64,000 nucleotides of DNA from Planococcus shenhongbingii (GTDB lineage: Bacteria; Bacillota; Bacilli; Bacillales_A; Planococcaceae): the NCBI RefSeq assembly GCF_030413635.1, contig NZ_CP129235.1, positions 2,170,001 through 2,234,000 of the forward strand, written 5' to 3'. A program made the position numbers and the translations under genes. A model generated the notes under the pieces. It searched no databases, had not been told where the DNA came from, and saw only the letters and a program-made list of their open reading frames with translations. The stretch's first letter is position 1; every line of letters begins with the position of its first letter. Shown one piece after another: positions 35,228-44,942 of this stretch.

Positions 35228-35410
35228 TTACCGTTTAATGCCGCTGAAGTTCCCGGCAAATGTCATCGGGGCTTCTAGACCCACCAAAAACAACACAAGC
35301 GTTGTATCGGCAAGAAGTTCAATTTGCGCCAATTCATCCACTTCGCCCGTATTGGCATCTCCTATATGCGAGTTAGCAGCTGCTCTAGCGCTTTGTTCTC
35401 TCATTGACAT
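35228..35410 (-). CDS. Possible small protein overlapping the DUF2798 gene
   Basis: About 60 residues (MSMREQSARAAANSHIG..., ending FAGNFSGIKR). It begins inside the end of the DUF2798 gene in another frame and runs 157 bp beyond it to a spot before the shared terminator. Several ATGs are possible (35416, 35410, 35404) and none has a good ribosome site, so it would depend on translational coupling. The middle section ELAQIELLADTTLVLFLVGL is amphipathic or hydrophobic. I do not recognise it. It may be a real coupled gene or simply an open frame. Confidence 0.4.
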   Translation of the reverse strand: MSMREQSARAAANSHIGDANTGEVDELAQIELLADTTLVLFLVGLEAPMTFAGNFSGIKR

Positions 35411-35672
35411 AATCATCTTCAATGACTAATGGATTTTCTACAAAATTAATCTTTTTCATCACTTGCTTAATGACAATCGGAAAAAAGTAAGCTCCAAAAA
35501 AAGCACAAAAGAACGCCTGCGACCAGGTTTTGAACCATTCGGATAAAAATTCCTCAGTATAGCCTGTACTCAAGGAGACTAATACAAAAGTGATGAAAAC
35601 AGACATGGACAATGCCATGAAAAACGCAAAAATAATATTCCGGTATTTGATGTTGATGTTTATTATAGGCAC
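35385..35672 (-). CDS. DUF2798 two-segment membrane protein
   Basis: 95 residues from GTG 35672, with AAGGA nine bases ahead (the GTG lies within a GGGAGGTG stretch). Two hydrophobic segments: IIFAFFMALSMSVFITFVLV (residues 13-32) and AFFCAFFGAYFFPIVI. The first segment with its NIIFAFFMALSMSVF pattern is typical of DUF2798, small inner-membrane proteins of unknown function. The tail NPLVIEDDYVNERTKR is charged and cytoplasmic. Confidence 0.78.
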   Translation of the reverse strand: MPIININIKYRNIIFAFFMALSMSVFITFVLVSLSTGYTEEFLSEWFKTWSQAFFCAFFGAYFFPIVIKQVMKKINFVENPLVIEDDYVNERTKR

Positions 35673-35989
35673 CTCCCTATGTCCTTAATAAAAGCATGGC
35701 TGCTGCACTGCTACCCTACACTAATTTTCACTCTTATTTTAGCACCAGCATTAAGATTATCATAAGGAGAATTTAAATTGTTGCAATACTTACTTTAGCA
35801 AGTTAACCCTCTATCACTGATCAGCTGTTGCTGCGAAACTTCAATTTCCTGAAATTTTAATGCGTACAGTGTTATTGCCTTCAAGCTCATCACAATAAAT
35901 CAATTGAAAAAATCGCATTTCTGATATCGATGCTAAACAAAAATCACATGTTCACCATTAAAAGAGAGAAACTCTTATTCTCTTTTTTC

Positions 35990-36357
35990 ATTCCGCTCCA
36001 GGGCGGACGCTTTCCGCGGGCACGGCTTCAGTCGCTTCCTTCGCTTTGCTCAGTCCAGGGTCTTCAGCTCGCGCTGTCCCGCTGGAGTCGCCGCCTTCCG
36101 CTGCATTTAACTCGCTTTCACCACTTTTAAAGACGCTCTAAAAGTGATAAAAGAGAGCAGAATGCAGCGGAAGGTGGGCGAAGGGCAAACATGTGCTCCT
36201 GCATCGCTGCGCTAGCTTCGTCGCAAACGAACCATGCAAAAGTGCTTTTGCACGCTTCGCTTCCTGCGGAAATAACATGAGCTGAAGGCCCCGCAGGAGC
36301 GAAGCGACGAGGAGACTGAAGCCATGTCCGCGGAAAGCGTCCCACCTGGAGCGAAAT
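35990..36357. repeat. GC-rich dispersed repeat with terminal inverted repeats
   Basis: 368 bp bounded by imperfect inverted repeats of about 42 bp: the left end (ATTCCGCTCCAGGGCGGACG then CTTTCCGCGG) is the complement of the right end (CCGCGGAAAGCGTCCCACCT then GGAGCGAAAT). The right 210 bp match the repeat near 24.1 kb. No open frame with a ribosome site is inside. It looks like a non-autonomous, miniature-element-like or REP-like repeat; whether it is mobile is unknown. Confidence 0.75.
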
Positions 36358-36362
36358 GTGAA

Positions 36363-36391
36363 AAGGCTATCGAGAGTTTCCCGATAGCCTT
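36363..36391. terminator. Hairpin next to the repeat element
   Basis: Ten-bp stem AAGGCTATCG/CGATAGCCTT immediately beside the GC-rich repeat; terminator-like, no adjacent gene on the plus strand. Confidence 0.55.
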
Positions 36392-36399
36392 AAAAGAGG

Positions 36400-36432
36400 A
36401 GAAACTTCACATGAAGCTTCTCTTTTTCTTTC
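36400..36432 (-). terminator. Probable terminator of the MDR oxidoreductase gene
   Basis: Stem GAGAAGCTT/AAGTTTCTC (one mismatch) with CTCTTTT on the minus strand, about 60 bp past the stop codon. Confidence 0.6.
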
Positions 36433-36481
36433 AATTGATGCATTAATGATTGCTTGTCTATCATTATCACCGAAATAAAAA

Positions 36482-37450
36482 TTAATTAGACGGAATCAAG
36501 TTAATGACAACGCTGCCGCGTTTATGCCCGGTTTCAACATAACTGTGAGCCGCAGCAACTTGATCCAAAGAATAACGCTTATCTATGACAGACTTGATCT
36601 TTCCTGATTCAATCAATTCTTTGAGGAAAAGCATATCCTCTTTGCGCATCTTCGCTACTCCGCCTTTCATTTTCTTATTGCCTCTAATCGAAGTAGCAAT
36701 CATTTGCACATATTGTGGAATTCCTGCTACTGCTGCCAGATAAACACCGTTTTTTCTCAAGGATTTTTTGCATTTCGAAAACGAAGTTTTGCCGACCGTG
36801 TCAAAAATAAGATCAAACGTCATACCTGATTTAGTGAAATCTTCTTGGGTATAATCGATGACATGATCAGCACCCAATGATTTCACAAGCGCTACATTCC
36901 GGCCACTGCAGACCGCTGTAACCTGTGTGCCGAAATGTTTGGCCAGCTGTACTGCATAGGTGCCTAATGCGCCGGAAGCACCGTAGATGAGCACTTTTTG
37001 CCCTTCCCGTATATGCCCTTTATCTCTTAGGAAAAATAGAGAAGTTGTCGCTCCAAATGGAACGGAAGCAGCTTCTTCGAATGTCATATTGGCCGGTTTG
37101 ATGGCGATAGCTCCTTCTTCATTCACGCATACATATTCTGCGTTTGCGCCAAGCTTGACTCCGGTGCCGCAAAACACCAAATCCCCTTTTTTAAATGTTT
37201 TAACGTCTTTTCCCACAGCTTCTACTTCTCCAGACAGCTCCGTTCCCAATATCCCGACTTTCGGTTTTTTCAAGCCATAAAAAAACCGGACAGCAAATGG
37301 ATCCGCCCTTCGCACTCTGCAGTCACCCGTGCTCGCTGTTGTTGCATACACTTTCACCAGTACTTCATCATCTTTAGGAATAGGTTTTTCCACTTCTGTT
37401 AGCTTCAACACTTCCGGCGGCCCGTATTTTTTATGGACACTTGCTTTCAT
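36482..37450 (-). CDS. NAD(P)-dependent MDR oxidoreductase (quinone oxidoreductase-like)
   Basis: 322 residues from ATG 37450 (GAAGGGAG eight bases ahead); the frame to 37540 adds an untypical tail. GroES-like N-terminal domain ([41 protein letters not shown]) and Rossmann domain [22 protein letters not shown] with the GxGxxG-like nucleotide site and [15 protein letters not shown]. The catalytic-zinc cysteine of alcohol dehydrogenases is not evident, so a zinc-free quinone or enone reductase is more likely. Ends [13 protein letters not shown]. Single gene. Confidence 0.88.
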   Translation of the reverse strand: MKASVHKKYGPPEVLKLTEVEKPIPKDDEVLVKVYATTASTGDCRVRRADPFAVRFFYGLKKPKVGILGTELSGEVEAVGKDVKTFKKGDLVFCGTGVKLGANAEYVCVNEEGAIAIKPANMTFEEAASVPFGATTSLFFLRDKGHIREGQKVLIYGASGALGTYAVQLAKHFGTQVTAVCSGRNVALVKSLGADHVIDYTQEDFTKSGMTFDLIFDTVGKTSFSKCKKSLRKNGVYLAAVAGIPQYVQMIATSIRGNKKMKGGVAKMRKEDMLFLKELIESGKIKSVIDKRYSLDQVAAAHSYVETGHKRGSVVINLIPSN

Positions 37451-37639
37451 AATAAAAACTCCCTTCATATTATTTGGATGGTGTGAATGGAGACCTTTTA
37501 CTAATTTGCCGATTAAGCTCAACGTGCCTGTCTTCAACAATAAAATTTAAAATCAATAAAAAGATTTAATTTTCAGACTTTTTATTTTAAGTGTATCTTA
37601 TATATTTTTATTAGCAATCTAAAATTCCACTTATATGGA

Positions 37640-38257
37640 TTAATCCAGTGAGGAGTATGAAGTCGTTAATATACGGTCTAACAGCTGCCCAACAGGCTGC
37701 ATGAAGAAATTAAGAATCAGCCCGCCCAAGCAGACGGTCAATAGAGTGCCGATGCCAATCGGACCTTTCAGCATAAAAGCCATAATCAAAAATACGAGAT
37801 AAATGAATGTTCTTGACATAAATATATTCGTTCCAGTCAGGTCCTTTAAAATCAATGTCAGCCGGTCCACAGGAATCGGAGCGAAATTCGTATGCAGATA
37901 AGTAGCCGTCCCTGCTCCCATAGCAAGAAGACCGATGGCAAAGCAAGCCGCTTGGCTGTGCCATAGTTCAGGCGTGACCACATCGCTCAAAAAGAATAGC
38001 CAAAAATCTATGCCGATTCCCGTTATAACAGCTGTCGCCAGCCCAACAACTTCAGGCCGCTGTCTTATTAATAGTGAATTGCATCCGATGATCAGGATAG
38101 CCAGCACGACTTCCCAGCTTCCTACTGTCAACCCCACTGTTTCAGAAAGTCCTACCAAAACGGCATCAAATGGAGAAGTTCCGAGATTTGATTGTATGGT
38201 AAAAGCTATTCCTAAAGTCAAAAGAAGAATTCCTAAAACGAAAAAAATATATTTCAC
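37640..38257 (-). CDS. YczE/YyaS/YitT-family membrane protein
   Basis: 205 residues, about five membrane segments: YIFFVLGILLLTLGIAFTIQ, SWEVVLAILIIGCNSLLI, LATAVITGIGIDFWLFFL, ACFAIGLLAMGAGTATYL and LVFLIMAFMLKGPIGIGTLL. The segment SNLGTSPFDAVLVGLSE is typical of the YczE group. Function is unknown; YczE of B. subtilis influences surfactin production. GTG 38257 has GAAGG eight bases ahead; a GTG at 38266 is the alternative. It diverges from a MarR gene, and a repeated palindrome lies between them, so it is probably MarR-regulated. Confidence 0.85.
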   Translation of the reverse strand: MKYIFFVLGILLLTLGIAFTIQSNLGTSPFDAVLVGLSETVGLTVGSWEVVLAILIIGCNSLLIRQRPEVVGLATAVITGIGIDFWLFFLSDVVTPELWHSQAACFAIGLLAMGAGTATYLHTNFAPIPVDRLTLILKDLTGTNIFMSRTFIYLVFLIMAFMLKGPIGIGTLLTVCLGGLILNFFMQPVGQLLDRILTTSYSSLD

Positions 38258-38286
38258 TTTGCACACCTTCTTTCTTTAAATTATTA

Positions 38287-38346
38287 TTGCAAATGCAACA
38301 ATTATGGAGTAAATTCAATATAGTCCTTTCTTTATTGCAAATGCAA
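38287..38346. promoter_or_regulatory. Two identical MarR-type boxes between yczE-like gene and marR
   Basis: TTGCAAATGCAA occurs at 38287-38298 and 38335-38346, each inside ATTGCAAATGCAACAA. The TTGC/GCAA halves are inverted around a four-base centre, as in MarR operators. The copies are 48 bp apart, one 30 bp from the yczE-like start, the other 28 bp from the marR start. Confidence 0.78.
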
Positions 38347-38373
38347 CAAAAATATTTACAAGGGAGCTTTTTT

Positions 38374-39370
<997 letters not shown>

Positions 39371-39394
39371 ACTTTATGGGAAAGGTGGATTACT

Positions 39395-40024
39395 ATGTTT
39401 ATTCCAAAGCATTTTAAAGTAAGCGATTTTGAGGAAATCCGGGAATTTGTACAACACAATTCGTTCGGCACGCTTGTCACGACCCGAAAAGGGCGCCCCA
39501 TTGCGACGCATTTGCCTTTGCAGTTGGTGAAAGAAGAAGAAGATTACTACATAACCGGGCATATGGCTTATGGGAATCCGCAGTGGCGGACATTTGAAGC
39601 TTCAGAAGAGGTCCTGGTTATGTTCCAGGGACCGCACGCCTACATCTCTTCTTCCTGGTATGAACATGAAAATGTCCCAACATGGAATTACCAGTCTGTC
39701 CATCTCTATGGATCGGCCCGCATTTTAAACGAAGAGGAATTGAAACAAGATCTGACAAGCCTAATGCAGAAATACGAGAGCCATCGTGAGAATCCCGTTT
39801 TATGGGAAAAGCTCTCCCCTTCTCTATTGGAAAAGGAATTGAAAGGGATCGTCGGATTCAAGATTCAAGTGAAGGAAATCCAGGCTGCGAATAAACTGAG
39901 CCAGAACCGCAATGAAGGGGATTATCAAAACATCGTTACTAAGCTTTATGAAGAAAATGATGTGAACTCACATCAAGTGGCGAAAGTCATGGAGAATAAA
40001 ATCAAAAAAGACATAAAGCAATAA
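39395..40024 (+). CDS. paiB: PaiB family FMN-binding regulator
   Basis: 209 residues, full-length PaiB. Start MFIPKHFKVSDFEEIREFVQ, then GTLVTTRKGRPIATHLPL, GHMAYGNPQWRTF, VLVMFQGPHAYISSSWYEH and VPTWNYQSVHLYG, a split-barrel flavin-binding fold with the GPHAYISPS-like motif. In B. subtilis PaiB with PaiA represses sporulation and protease genes; whether it binds DNA directly is not certain. ATG 39395 has AAAGGTGG ahead. It ends the marR-paiA-paiB unit. Confidence 0.95.
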   Translation: MFIPKHFKVSDFEEIREFVQHNSFGTLVTTRKGRPIATHLPLQLVKEEEDYYITGHMAYGNPQWRTFEASEEVLVMFQGPHAYISSSWYEHENVPTWNYQSVHLYGSARILNEEELKQDLTSLMQKYESHRENPVLWEKLSPSLLEKELKGIVGFKIQVKEIQAANKLSQNRNEGDYQNIVTKLYEENDVNSHQVAKVMENKIKKDIKQ

Positions 40025-40258
40025 TCAACTGTTTTTCAATTTTGCCGTACGCAATACAATCGAATTATTGCTGCAGGAAACCGAAAAGCTTCGCTTTCAC
40101 ACAGCGAAAGAAACGATTGTTTCTATACAACGGTCTATACTATAGTTTTTATCTATCATTATCATAGATTTAATCGGATAGAACCATTACGAATTTCCAG
40201 TTATACTGTAGGCAGTCTCATGGATATGAGAACTACTAAATCGTAAAGGGGTTTTAAC
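40025..40258. other. Intergenic, likely promoter of the HD gene
   Basis: A small stem (GCTTCGCTTTCACACAGCGAAAG near 40088-40110) could end the paiB transcript; no T-run follows. AT-rich sequence from 40130 should contain the HD-gene promoter, but the boxes are not clear. Confidence 0.4.
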
Positions 40259-40900
40259 ATGACGAATCAAGAAATAGCAGGCATTAAGATTCCAGATTCC
40301 CAATTGGCAAAAGATGCAGCAGATTTATTGCGTGAGCATGGAAACGACTTGTTGTGGAACCATTCGAATCGCGTGTTTTTATTTGGTGCAGTCAATGGAC
40401 AACAAGCGAAACAGAATTATGATTTAGAATTGCTTTATGTCAGTGCATTATTCCATGATTTCGGATTGACCAAAAAGTTCAGCAGCGCGGATCTGCGGTT
40501 TGAAGTAGACGGTGCAAACGCAGCAAGAAGCTTTTTACAGCATTATCAAATTCCAGATGAATCGGTTCGCCTTGTATGGGATGCTATTGCATTACATACG
40601 ACTCCTGGCATAGCAGAACATAAAGAATCTGAAGTGGCACTGCTTTTCTCTGGCGTCGGTTTAGATGTAATGGGAGACGGTTTTGAGCAATTCCCTAGCG
40701 ACTTGCGTGAAGAAATTGTCAAAGCTTATCCGCGCAATAATTTCAAAAAAGAAATCATACCAGCTTTTTATGAAGGATTTAAGCATAAGCCTGAAACGAC
40801 TTTCGGCAATATGAAAGAAGATGTTATCCAATATTTCCAGCCGGAATATAAAAATAAAAACTTCTGTCAATGCATCCTTCATTCACCTTGGAACGAATAA
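40259..40900 (+). CDS. HD-domain phosphohydrolase (cyanamide hydratase-like group)
   Basis: 213 residues. HD superfamily metal sites: His 35 in WNHSNRVFLFG, the HD pair in ALFHDFGL (near residue 67) and a later His in AIALHTTPGIAEH. The size and the HSNRVF pattern match HD proteins related to fungal cyanamide hydratases, whose bacterial members are uncharacterised. Cytoplasmic, no signal peptide. ATG 40259 has AAAGGGG ahead. Single gene ending before a strong terminator. Confidence 0.85.
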   Translation: MTNQEIAGIKIPDSQLAKDAADLLREHGNDLLWNHSNRVFLFGAVNGQQAKQNYDLELLYVSALFHDFGLTKKFSSADLRFEVDGANAARSFLQHYQIPDESVRLVWDAIALHTTPGIAEHKESEVALLFSGVGLDVMGDGFEQFPSDLREEIVKAYPRNNFKKEIIPAFYEGFKHKPETTFGNMKEDVIQYFQPEYKNKNFCQCILHSPWNE

Positions 40901-40954
40901 GGCCAATAGTTTATAATGTGGGATTTCTCTTGATTTCCAAATGTCATTGACATA

Positions 40955-40991
40955 GAAAAAGCGCCAGACCAAACAGTCTGTGCGCTTTTTT
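40955..40991. terminator. Bidirectional terminator between the HD gene and tag
   Basis: Stem AAAAAGCGCCAGAC paired with GTCTGTGCGCTTTTT (one bulge), between convergent genes. Confidence 0.92.
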
Positions 40992-41014
40992 CATGCTCTT
41001 TAATTCGTCTCCAT

Positions 41015-41584
41015 TCAATTTGAAGTATGGAAAGTACAAGTGATGATATGATCGTCCACCATTCCGACGGCTTGCATGAACGAGTATGTGGTAACAGGTC
41101 CCACAAATTTGAATCCCCGCTTTTTTAACTCTTTGCTGAGCTGGACAGATAAAGGGGTTTGGGCAGGAACTTGTTGTTCGGTTTCCCAATGATTGATAAT
41201 CGGTTTAAAATCCACAAAGCTCCATAAAAAATCGGAAAAACTATTAAACTCCTTTTGGATTTTCAGTATGGCTTCTGCATTGGTTCGGACGGACTGGAGC
41301 TTCGAAAGATGTTTGATCACATTATAATTCCCTTTTATTAATTCTAAATCGGGGTCGGTCAGCTTAGAGCAATAATCAATATCAAAATTACGAAAGGCTT
41401 CTTGATAGCCTTTGCGTTTTGATAAAACAATACTCCAGGATAATCCTGCTTGGGCTCCCTCTAACGATAACATTTCGAAAATATATCGATCGTCCTGATT
41501 AGGCCGGCACCATTCTTCATCATGATAAGCTTGCATCATTTCACTGCTTTGCGGCCATAGACATTGCGCCATCGGTTGCTTCAC
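41015..41584 (-). CDS. tag: DNA-3-methyladenine glycosylase I
   Basis: 189 residues, the size of Tag. It removes 3-methyladenine from alkylated DNA. Seen: QCLWP (zinc Cys) and AYHDEEWCRP (zinc His) at the N-terminus, the catalytic-pocket LSLEGAQAGLSWSIVLSKR, and the C-terminal DDHIITCTFH with the second zinc pair His/Cys. FKFVGPVTTYSFMQAVGMV is the helix-hairpin-like substrate region. An alkylation-repair gene of the AlkD type lies 1 kb away. The terminator is shared with the HD gene. Confidence 0.95.
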   Translation of the reverse strand: MKQPMAQCLWPQSSEMMQAYHDEEWCRPNQDDRYIFEMLSLEGAQAGLSWSIVLSKRKGYQEAFRNFDIDYCSKLTDPDLELIKGNYNVIKHLSKLQSVRTNAEAILKIQKEFNSFSDFLWSFVDFKPIINHWETEQQVPAQTPLSVQLSKELKKRGFKFVGPVTTYSFMQAVGMVDDHIITCTFHTSN

Positions 41585-41795
41585 CTCTTTCCTCTAGTTA
41601 CTGTCTACTGTATCACTATCGATAAGGCATTCAAGCCACTGCACCTTTTTTTGCAGAATCCGCTTATTCGCAAAGATAAGTTTGAAAAGTCTTATCCACC
41701 ATAAATAAATAAACCCATTTTTATTTCCTGCAGGATTTTGCTTCATCATTAGAGAAAATACCTCATAGTAACTTTGACAACAGGGGGATATAATA

Positions 41796-42278
41796 ATGAC
41801 TTTAGCTTATAAACGAATTTTGGTGGCGGTTGATGGATCAGATGTAGCAGAATGGGCATTCAGAAAGTCGGTTGGAATAGCACAACGAAACAATGCCATA
41901 CTGAATCTGATTTTTGTAATTGACACCCGTTCATTCACTGCGGTCAAATTTAATGAACTGGATATTGAAGAACAAGCATATGAGTTTGCACGAGATCTTC
42001 TCGATAAATATAAAAAAGAGGCCGAAGCAGCTGGTGTAGAGCAGGTAAATGCTATTGTTAGGCCAGGCTCTCCAAAAAAAGTCATCAGCCGTGATTTCGC
42101 CAAACAAGTTGAGGCAGACCTGATTGTATGCGGAGCAACTGGGATGAATGCATTTGAGCGTTATTTGATGGGAAGTGTTTCCCAGCATATTGTCCGCAAT
42201 AGTTCCTGTGATGTTTTGGTAGTCCGTATGGATGAATCAGATCAAGCAGAGGAACAGAAAAAATCCGATTTTGAGTAA
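41796..42278 (+). CDS. Universal stress protein UspA family, copy 1
   Basis: 160 residues. Begins YKRILVAVDGSDVAEWAF and carries the ATP-binding pattern CGATGMNAFERYLMGS (G-2x-G-9x-GS), followed by QHIVRNSSCDVLVVRM. UspA proteins help survival under starvation and stress by an unclear ATP-linked mechanism. ATG 41796 has AGGGGG ahead. A close paralogue lies at 56477-56938, sharing the N-terminal AEWAF.KS.GIAQRNNA stretch. Confidence 0.94.
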   Translation: MTLAYKRILVAVDGSDVAEWAFRKSVGIAQRNNAILNLIFVIDTRSFTAVKFNELDIEEQAYEFARDLLDKYKKEAEAAGVEQVNAIVRPGSPKKVISRDFAKQVEADLIVCGATGMNAFERYLMGSVSQHIVRNSSCDVLVVRMDESDQAEEQKKSDFE

Positions 42279-42626
42279 TGAAGTGGTACAACCCAAACCA
42301 TTTTCCTTTGGAAAGTGGTTTTTTCAATTATTTTCTCACTGATTAAATACTCTTCCGTTTTCAAGTTTAGATATTGCGAAAATACAAGGAGCTCTTTGTT
42401 CTGCGTAGGGAGAATTTGTTGGTTCATTTCAAACTTATGAAATATATGTTAAAGTTACGAATATACGTTCTTAGCTATACATAGATTGGTGAAACTAGCA
42501 ATTTTAGCTGCAGATATTCCGCAATACAGCTTCGCATTCCAGCGAAGGCGTGCCCAGGGCTCGGCCATTGGTGTGAGCCATGTCCAAATCGGCCGAAGCC
42601 GTTATAAAGAAAGGAAGTGAAAATGG
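42279..42626. other. Intergenic, no gene seen
   Basis: The uspA terminator may be the weak stem AACCATTTTCC/GGAAAGTGGTT at 42296-42320. The GC-rich part (42530-42610) has no ribosome site until AAGGAAGTG before the AlkD-like gene. Confidence 0.45.
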
Positions 42627-43328
42627 ATGGATTTTGAGCTGGTCATGCAAGAACTTGAAGCGCTCGGCAAGGAACGAACCAAGAAGACTTATATTAGAAA
42701 CGGTGCCCGTGAACCGCTGTTCGGCGTTGCTACTGGCGCCATGAAGCCGCTCGCAAAAAAAATCAAGAAAAACCAGCCTTTGGCAGATCAACTATACGCT
42801 ACCGGCAATTACGATGCCATGTATTTCGCTGGCATTATTTCCGACATGACGACAGAAGAAGAATTTGAACGTTGGATGGATGGAGCGTATTTTTACATGC
42901 TGTCCGATTACGTGGTTGCGGTTTCGTTGGCAGAAGCCGATTTTGCGCAAACACTTGCCGATAAATGGATTGTCAGCGGCGAAGAGCTCAAAATGTCAGC
43001 AGGCTGGAGCTGTTATTGCTGGCTGTTGGGCAATCGTCCCGACCGTGAGTTTATTCCAAACAAACTTTCCGATATGCTGGACCAAGTGGAAAGAACCATT
43101 CAAGATTCCCCTGACCGAACGAAGATTTCCATGAATAATTTCATTTATACAGCGGCGATTTCATATGTGCCGCTCCATGAAAAGGCGATTGAGACCGCAA
43201 AAACAGTAGGACCTGTCGAAATCCGCAAAGACCAGAAAAACAGCAGCACTTTGCTTGCTTCCGAAACGATCCAAAAAGAATTGGATCGAGGAAGACTCGG
43301 TTTTAAACGGAAATATGTAAGGTGTTAA
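42627..43328 (+). CDS. DNA alkylation repair protein (AlkD-like HEAT-repeat glycosylase family)
   Basis: 233 residues, all alpha-helical. Family features: TKKTYIRNGAREPLFGVATG, YDAMYFAGIISDMTTEEEFERW, SDYVVAVSLAE and SAGWSCYCWLLGNRPDREF. Proteins of the AlkC/AlkD superfamily release alkylated bases such as 7-methylguanine from DNA by a base-exposing, HEAT-like repeat fold. I assign the superfamily; whether this member is a glycosylase or a relative without activity cannot be told. ATG 42627 has AAGGAAGTG ahead. Confidence 0.82.
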   Translation: MDFELVMQELEALGKERTKKTYIRNGAREPLFGVATGAMKPLAKKIKKNQPLADQLYATGNYDAMYFAGIISDMTTEEEFERWMDGAYFYMLSDYVVAVSLAEADFAQTLADKWIVSGEELKMSAGWSCYCWLLGNRPDREFIPNKLSDMLDQVERTIQDSPDRTKISMNNFIYTAAISYVPLHEKAIETAKTVGPVEIRKDQKNSSTLLASETIQKELDRGRLGFKRKYVRC

Positions 43329-43455
43329 TGGAGCATTATCATTTTTAATCTCATCAGAAGCTAATCGGATAGAATTGATCAGTTGCATCTATTTGAACAG
43401 TTATAATGTTCGTTATGGCAGCATTAGCAATCTGCCTGCTGCGTAAATTTCAAGT

Positions 43456-43493
43456 AAAAAGTCGAATCCCTGGTGCAAGGGATTCGACTTTTT
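43456..43493. terminator. Terminator between the AlkD-like and VOC genes
   Basis: Stem AAAAAGTCGAATCCC/GGGATTCGACTTTTT with an eight-base loop, between convergent genes. Confidence 0.93.
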
Positions 43494-43575
43494 GATTATC
43501 TTATTTCAGTAAAATACTTACTCATTTAAGGATCCATTTTTGAATACTAATGTTGTATGTATCATGCATTCATCA

Positions 43576-44010
43576 TTACTTCTCTCTTTTTCCTTCCCAA
43601 AACTGCAACCGTTCTTCATGGCTAACTTCTTTATGTATTTGATGCAGCATCCAAATATAACCAAAAGAGCCCATAAAAATAGCATTTGATACTCCGTGAT
43701 CAGCCATTTCAGTAACTGCTTGTATTTCTGTACATCCCAAATTTATCGCTTTTCTGTAGGTCTCCTTAATGGTAGGGATAGTAAGGTTTGTCCAACTGGT
43801 TTTAGGATCGTCAGATTTAGGTGCGATTAAATAAAATGGCGGATTTTCATCTAGCAAGTGAAATTGAACACCGTATAAAGTGAAAACGGCTTCGTTTTCC
43901 CCTCTAGGAAAATCGGAAACTTCAATCCGTTCAACTTCAAATATTTCTTTATATAATTCCAATGCTTTTAAGCTGTCTGTAACTACCATATTAAATTCTA
44001 CACCAATCAT
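43576..44010 (-). CDS. VOC-family (glyoxalase/PhnB-like) protein
   Basis: 144 residues. Two beta-alpha-beta-beta-beta modules of the vicinal oxygen chelate fold: FNMVVTDSLKALELYKEIF, then VFTLYGVQFHLLDENPPF, and IKETYRKAINLGCTEIQAVTEM with DHGVSNAIFMGSFGYIWML. This pattern is nearest to PhnB-like VOC proteins, whose reactions are mostly unknown; some bind antibiotics or metals. Cytoplasmic. ATG 44010 has AAGGAGAG ahead. No operon partner. Confidence 0.85.
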   Translation of the reverse strand: MIGVEFNMVVTDSLKALELYKEIFEVERIEVSDFPRGENEAVFTLYGVQFHLLDENPPFYLIAPKSDDPKTSWTNLTIPTIKETYRKAINLGCTEIQAVTEMADHGVSNAIFMGSFGYIWMLHQIHKEVSHEERLQFWEGKREK

Positions 44011-44173
44011 ATATACACTCTCCTTTTAGAAGTTGAAAAATATTCTTTATCTCATCATTTCCCAGTCTTCAATTTAAGTGTCCCTACTTCAAATTTAATC
44101 ATATAAAAATTGGAGTGAATATCAAATTAGCCTGGAATGTTAGTTCGATAAGTTCTATCAACCATGCATCATT

Positions 44174-44647
44174 TTATTCGAACAGTTTGACGTCTGGATT
44201 TCGCTTTAAAACGTGGACAAGCATGGCGTGCAACTGCCCCCGATGATGAAAGAAATGAGACTGTGTGTCCAAAAGCCACTCATAACGGGAATGTACAGCG
44301 CCAAAGAAGGATGTGGTCTCCCTTAACAACTCCTCTTCCTGTAGTTCAGAAATGCTGTTTCTTAGAAACGAGTAATTATCGATTAAAGTGGCCGCTATGG
44401 AATTAAGATTCGATTCTGGCTTTGTAACTTCGTAATAGTGGTCCAACTCCTCCTCCGAAGCCCCCAAGCCAATTAGGAAGTCAGCTTTGGATATAACTGA
44501 CATATGGGCGAGCAGTTCACCGATCGACCATTTCTCTGCAGTTGGTTTAATATTCAAATCTTCATCACTCAACGTATCCATCAACTTGACTACAGAATCC
44601 ACCGCCAAGTCCATCTGAAAAATAATCCCTTTACAATATACGTTCAT
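44174..44647 (-). CDS. DinB-family protein
   Basis: 157 residues, four-helix DinB/YfiT fold. EKWSIGELLAHMSVISKAD carries the first metal-type histidine and SHFFHHRGQLHAML the characteristic HHRGQLHxM with two more, so the usual three-histidine site is present. Family members are damage-inducible or bacillithiol-dependent transferases. ATG 44647 has AAAGGGGA ahead. Confidence 0.88.
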   Translation of the reverse strand: MNVYCKGIIFQMDLAVDSVVKLMDTLSDEDLNIKPTAEKWSIGELLAHMSVISKADFLIGLGASEEELDHYYEVTKPESNLNSIAATLIDNYSFLRNSISELQEEELLRETTSFFGAVHSRYEWLLDTQSHFFHHRGQLHAMLVHVLKRNPDVKLFE

Positions 44648-44913
44648 CCGATATCCCCTTTCACTTTTTTTCTTTTTCCTAAATGATTCAAAAAACTGTG
44701 TTGATTTAAGCGTTAACTTTCAAAAATCTTAACCTTACTTTAGCACAACCAAAGCATAAATTATTTGATAAATTCTATAGCCACTCCTATTAAAACTCTT
44801 TACTATAATTGCTTCTCACTAATTAAAAGAAGATAAAAATCCCGTCTATACCGTTAACCAGGTATTTCTTATAATCTCATAAAAACACCAATAACTAGTA
44901 ATACAGATAAAAA
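44648..44913. other. Intergenic, no gene seen
   Basis: AT-rich spacer between the DinB gene promoter region and the esterase terminator. No frame or repeat found. Confidence 0.45.
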
Positions 44914-44935
44914 CGGATGGCAAAGTTGCCACCCG
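44914..44935 (-). terminator. Terminator of the esterase gene
   Basis: Stem CGGGTGGCAA/TTGCCATCCG, followed on the minus strand by TTTTTATC, a few bases past the stop codon. Confidence 0.8.
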
Positions 44936-44942
44936 CTTGTAG

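Larger units (their letters stand above)
35673..36481. other. Intergenic region, 800 bp, mostly a repeat element
   Basis: No gene. The first 285 bp are AT-rich. The core is a GC-rich element (35990-36357, listed separately) and the end has two hairpins before the MDR gene. Confidence 0.6.
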
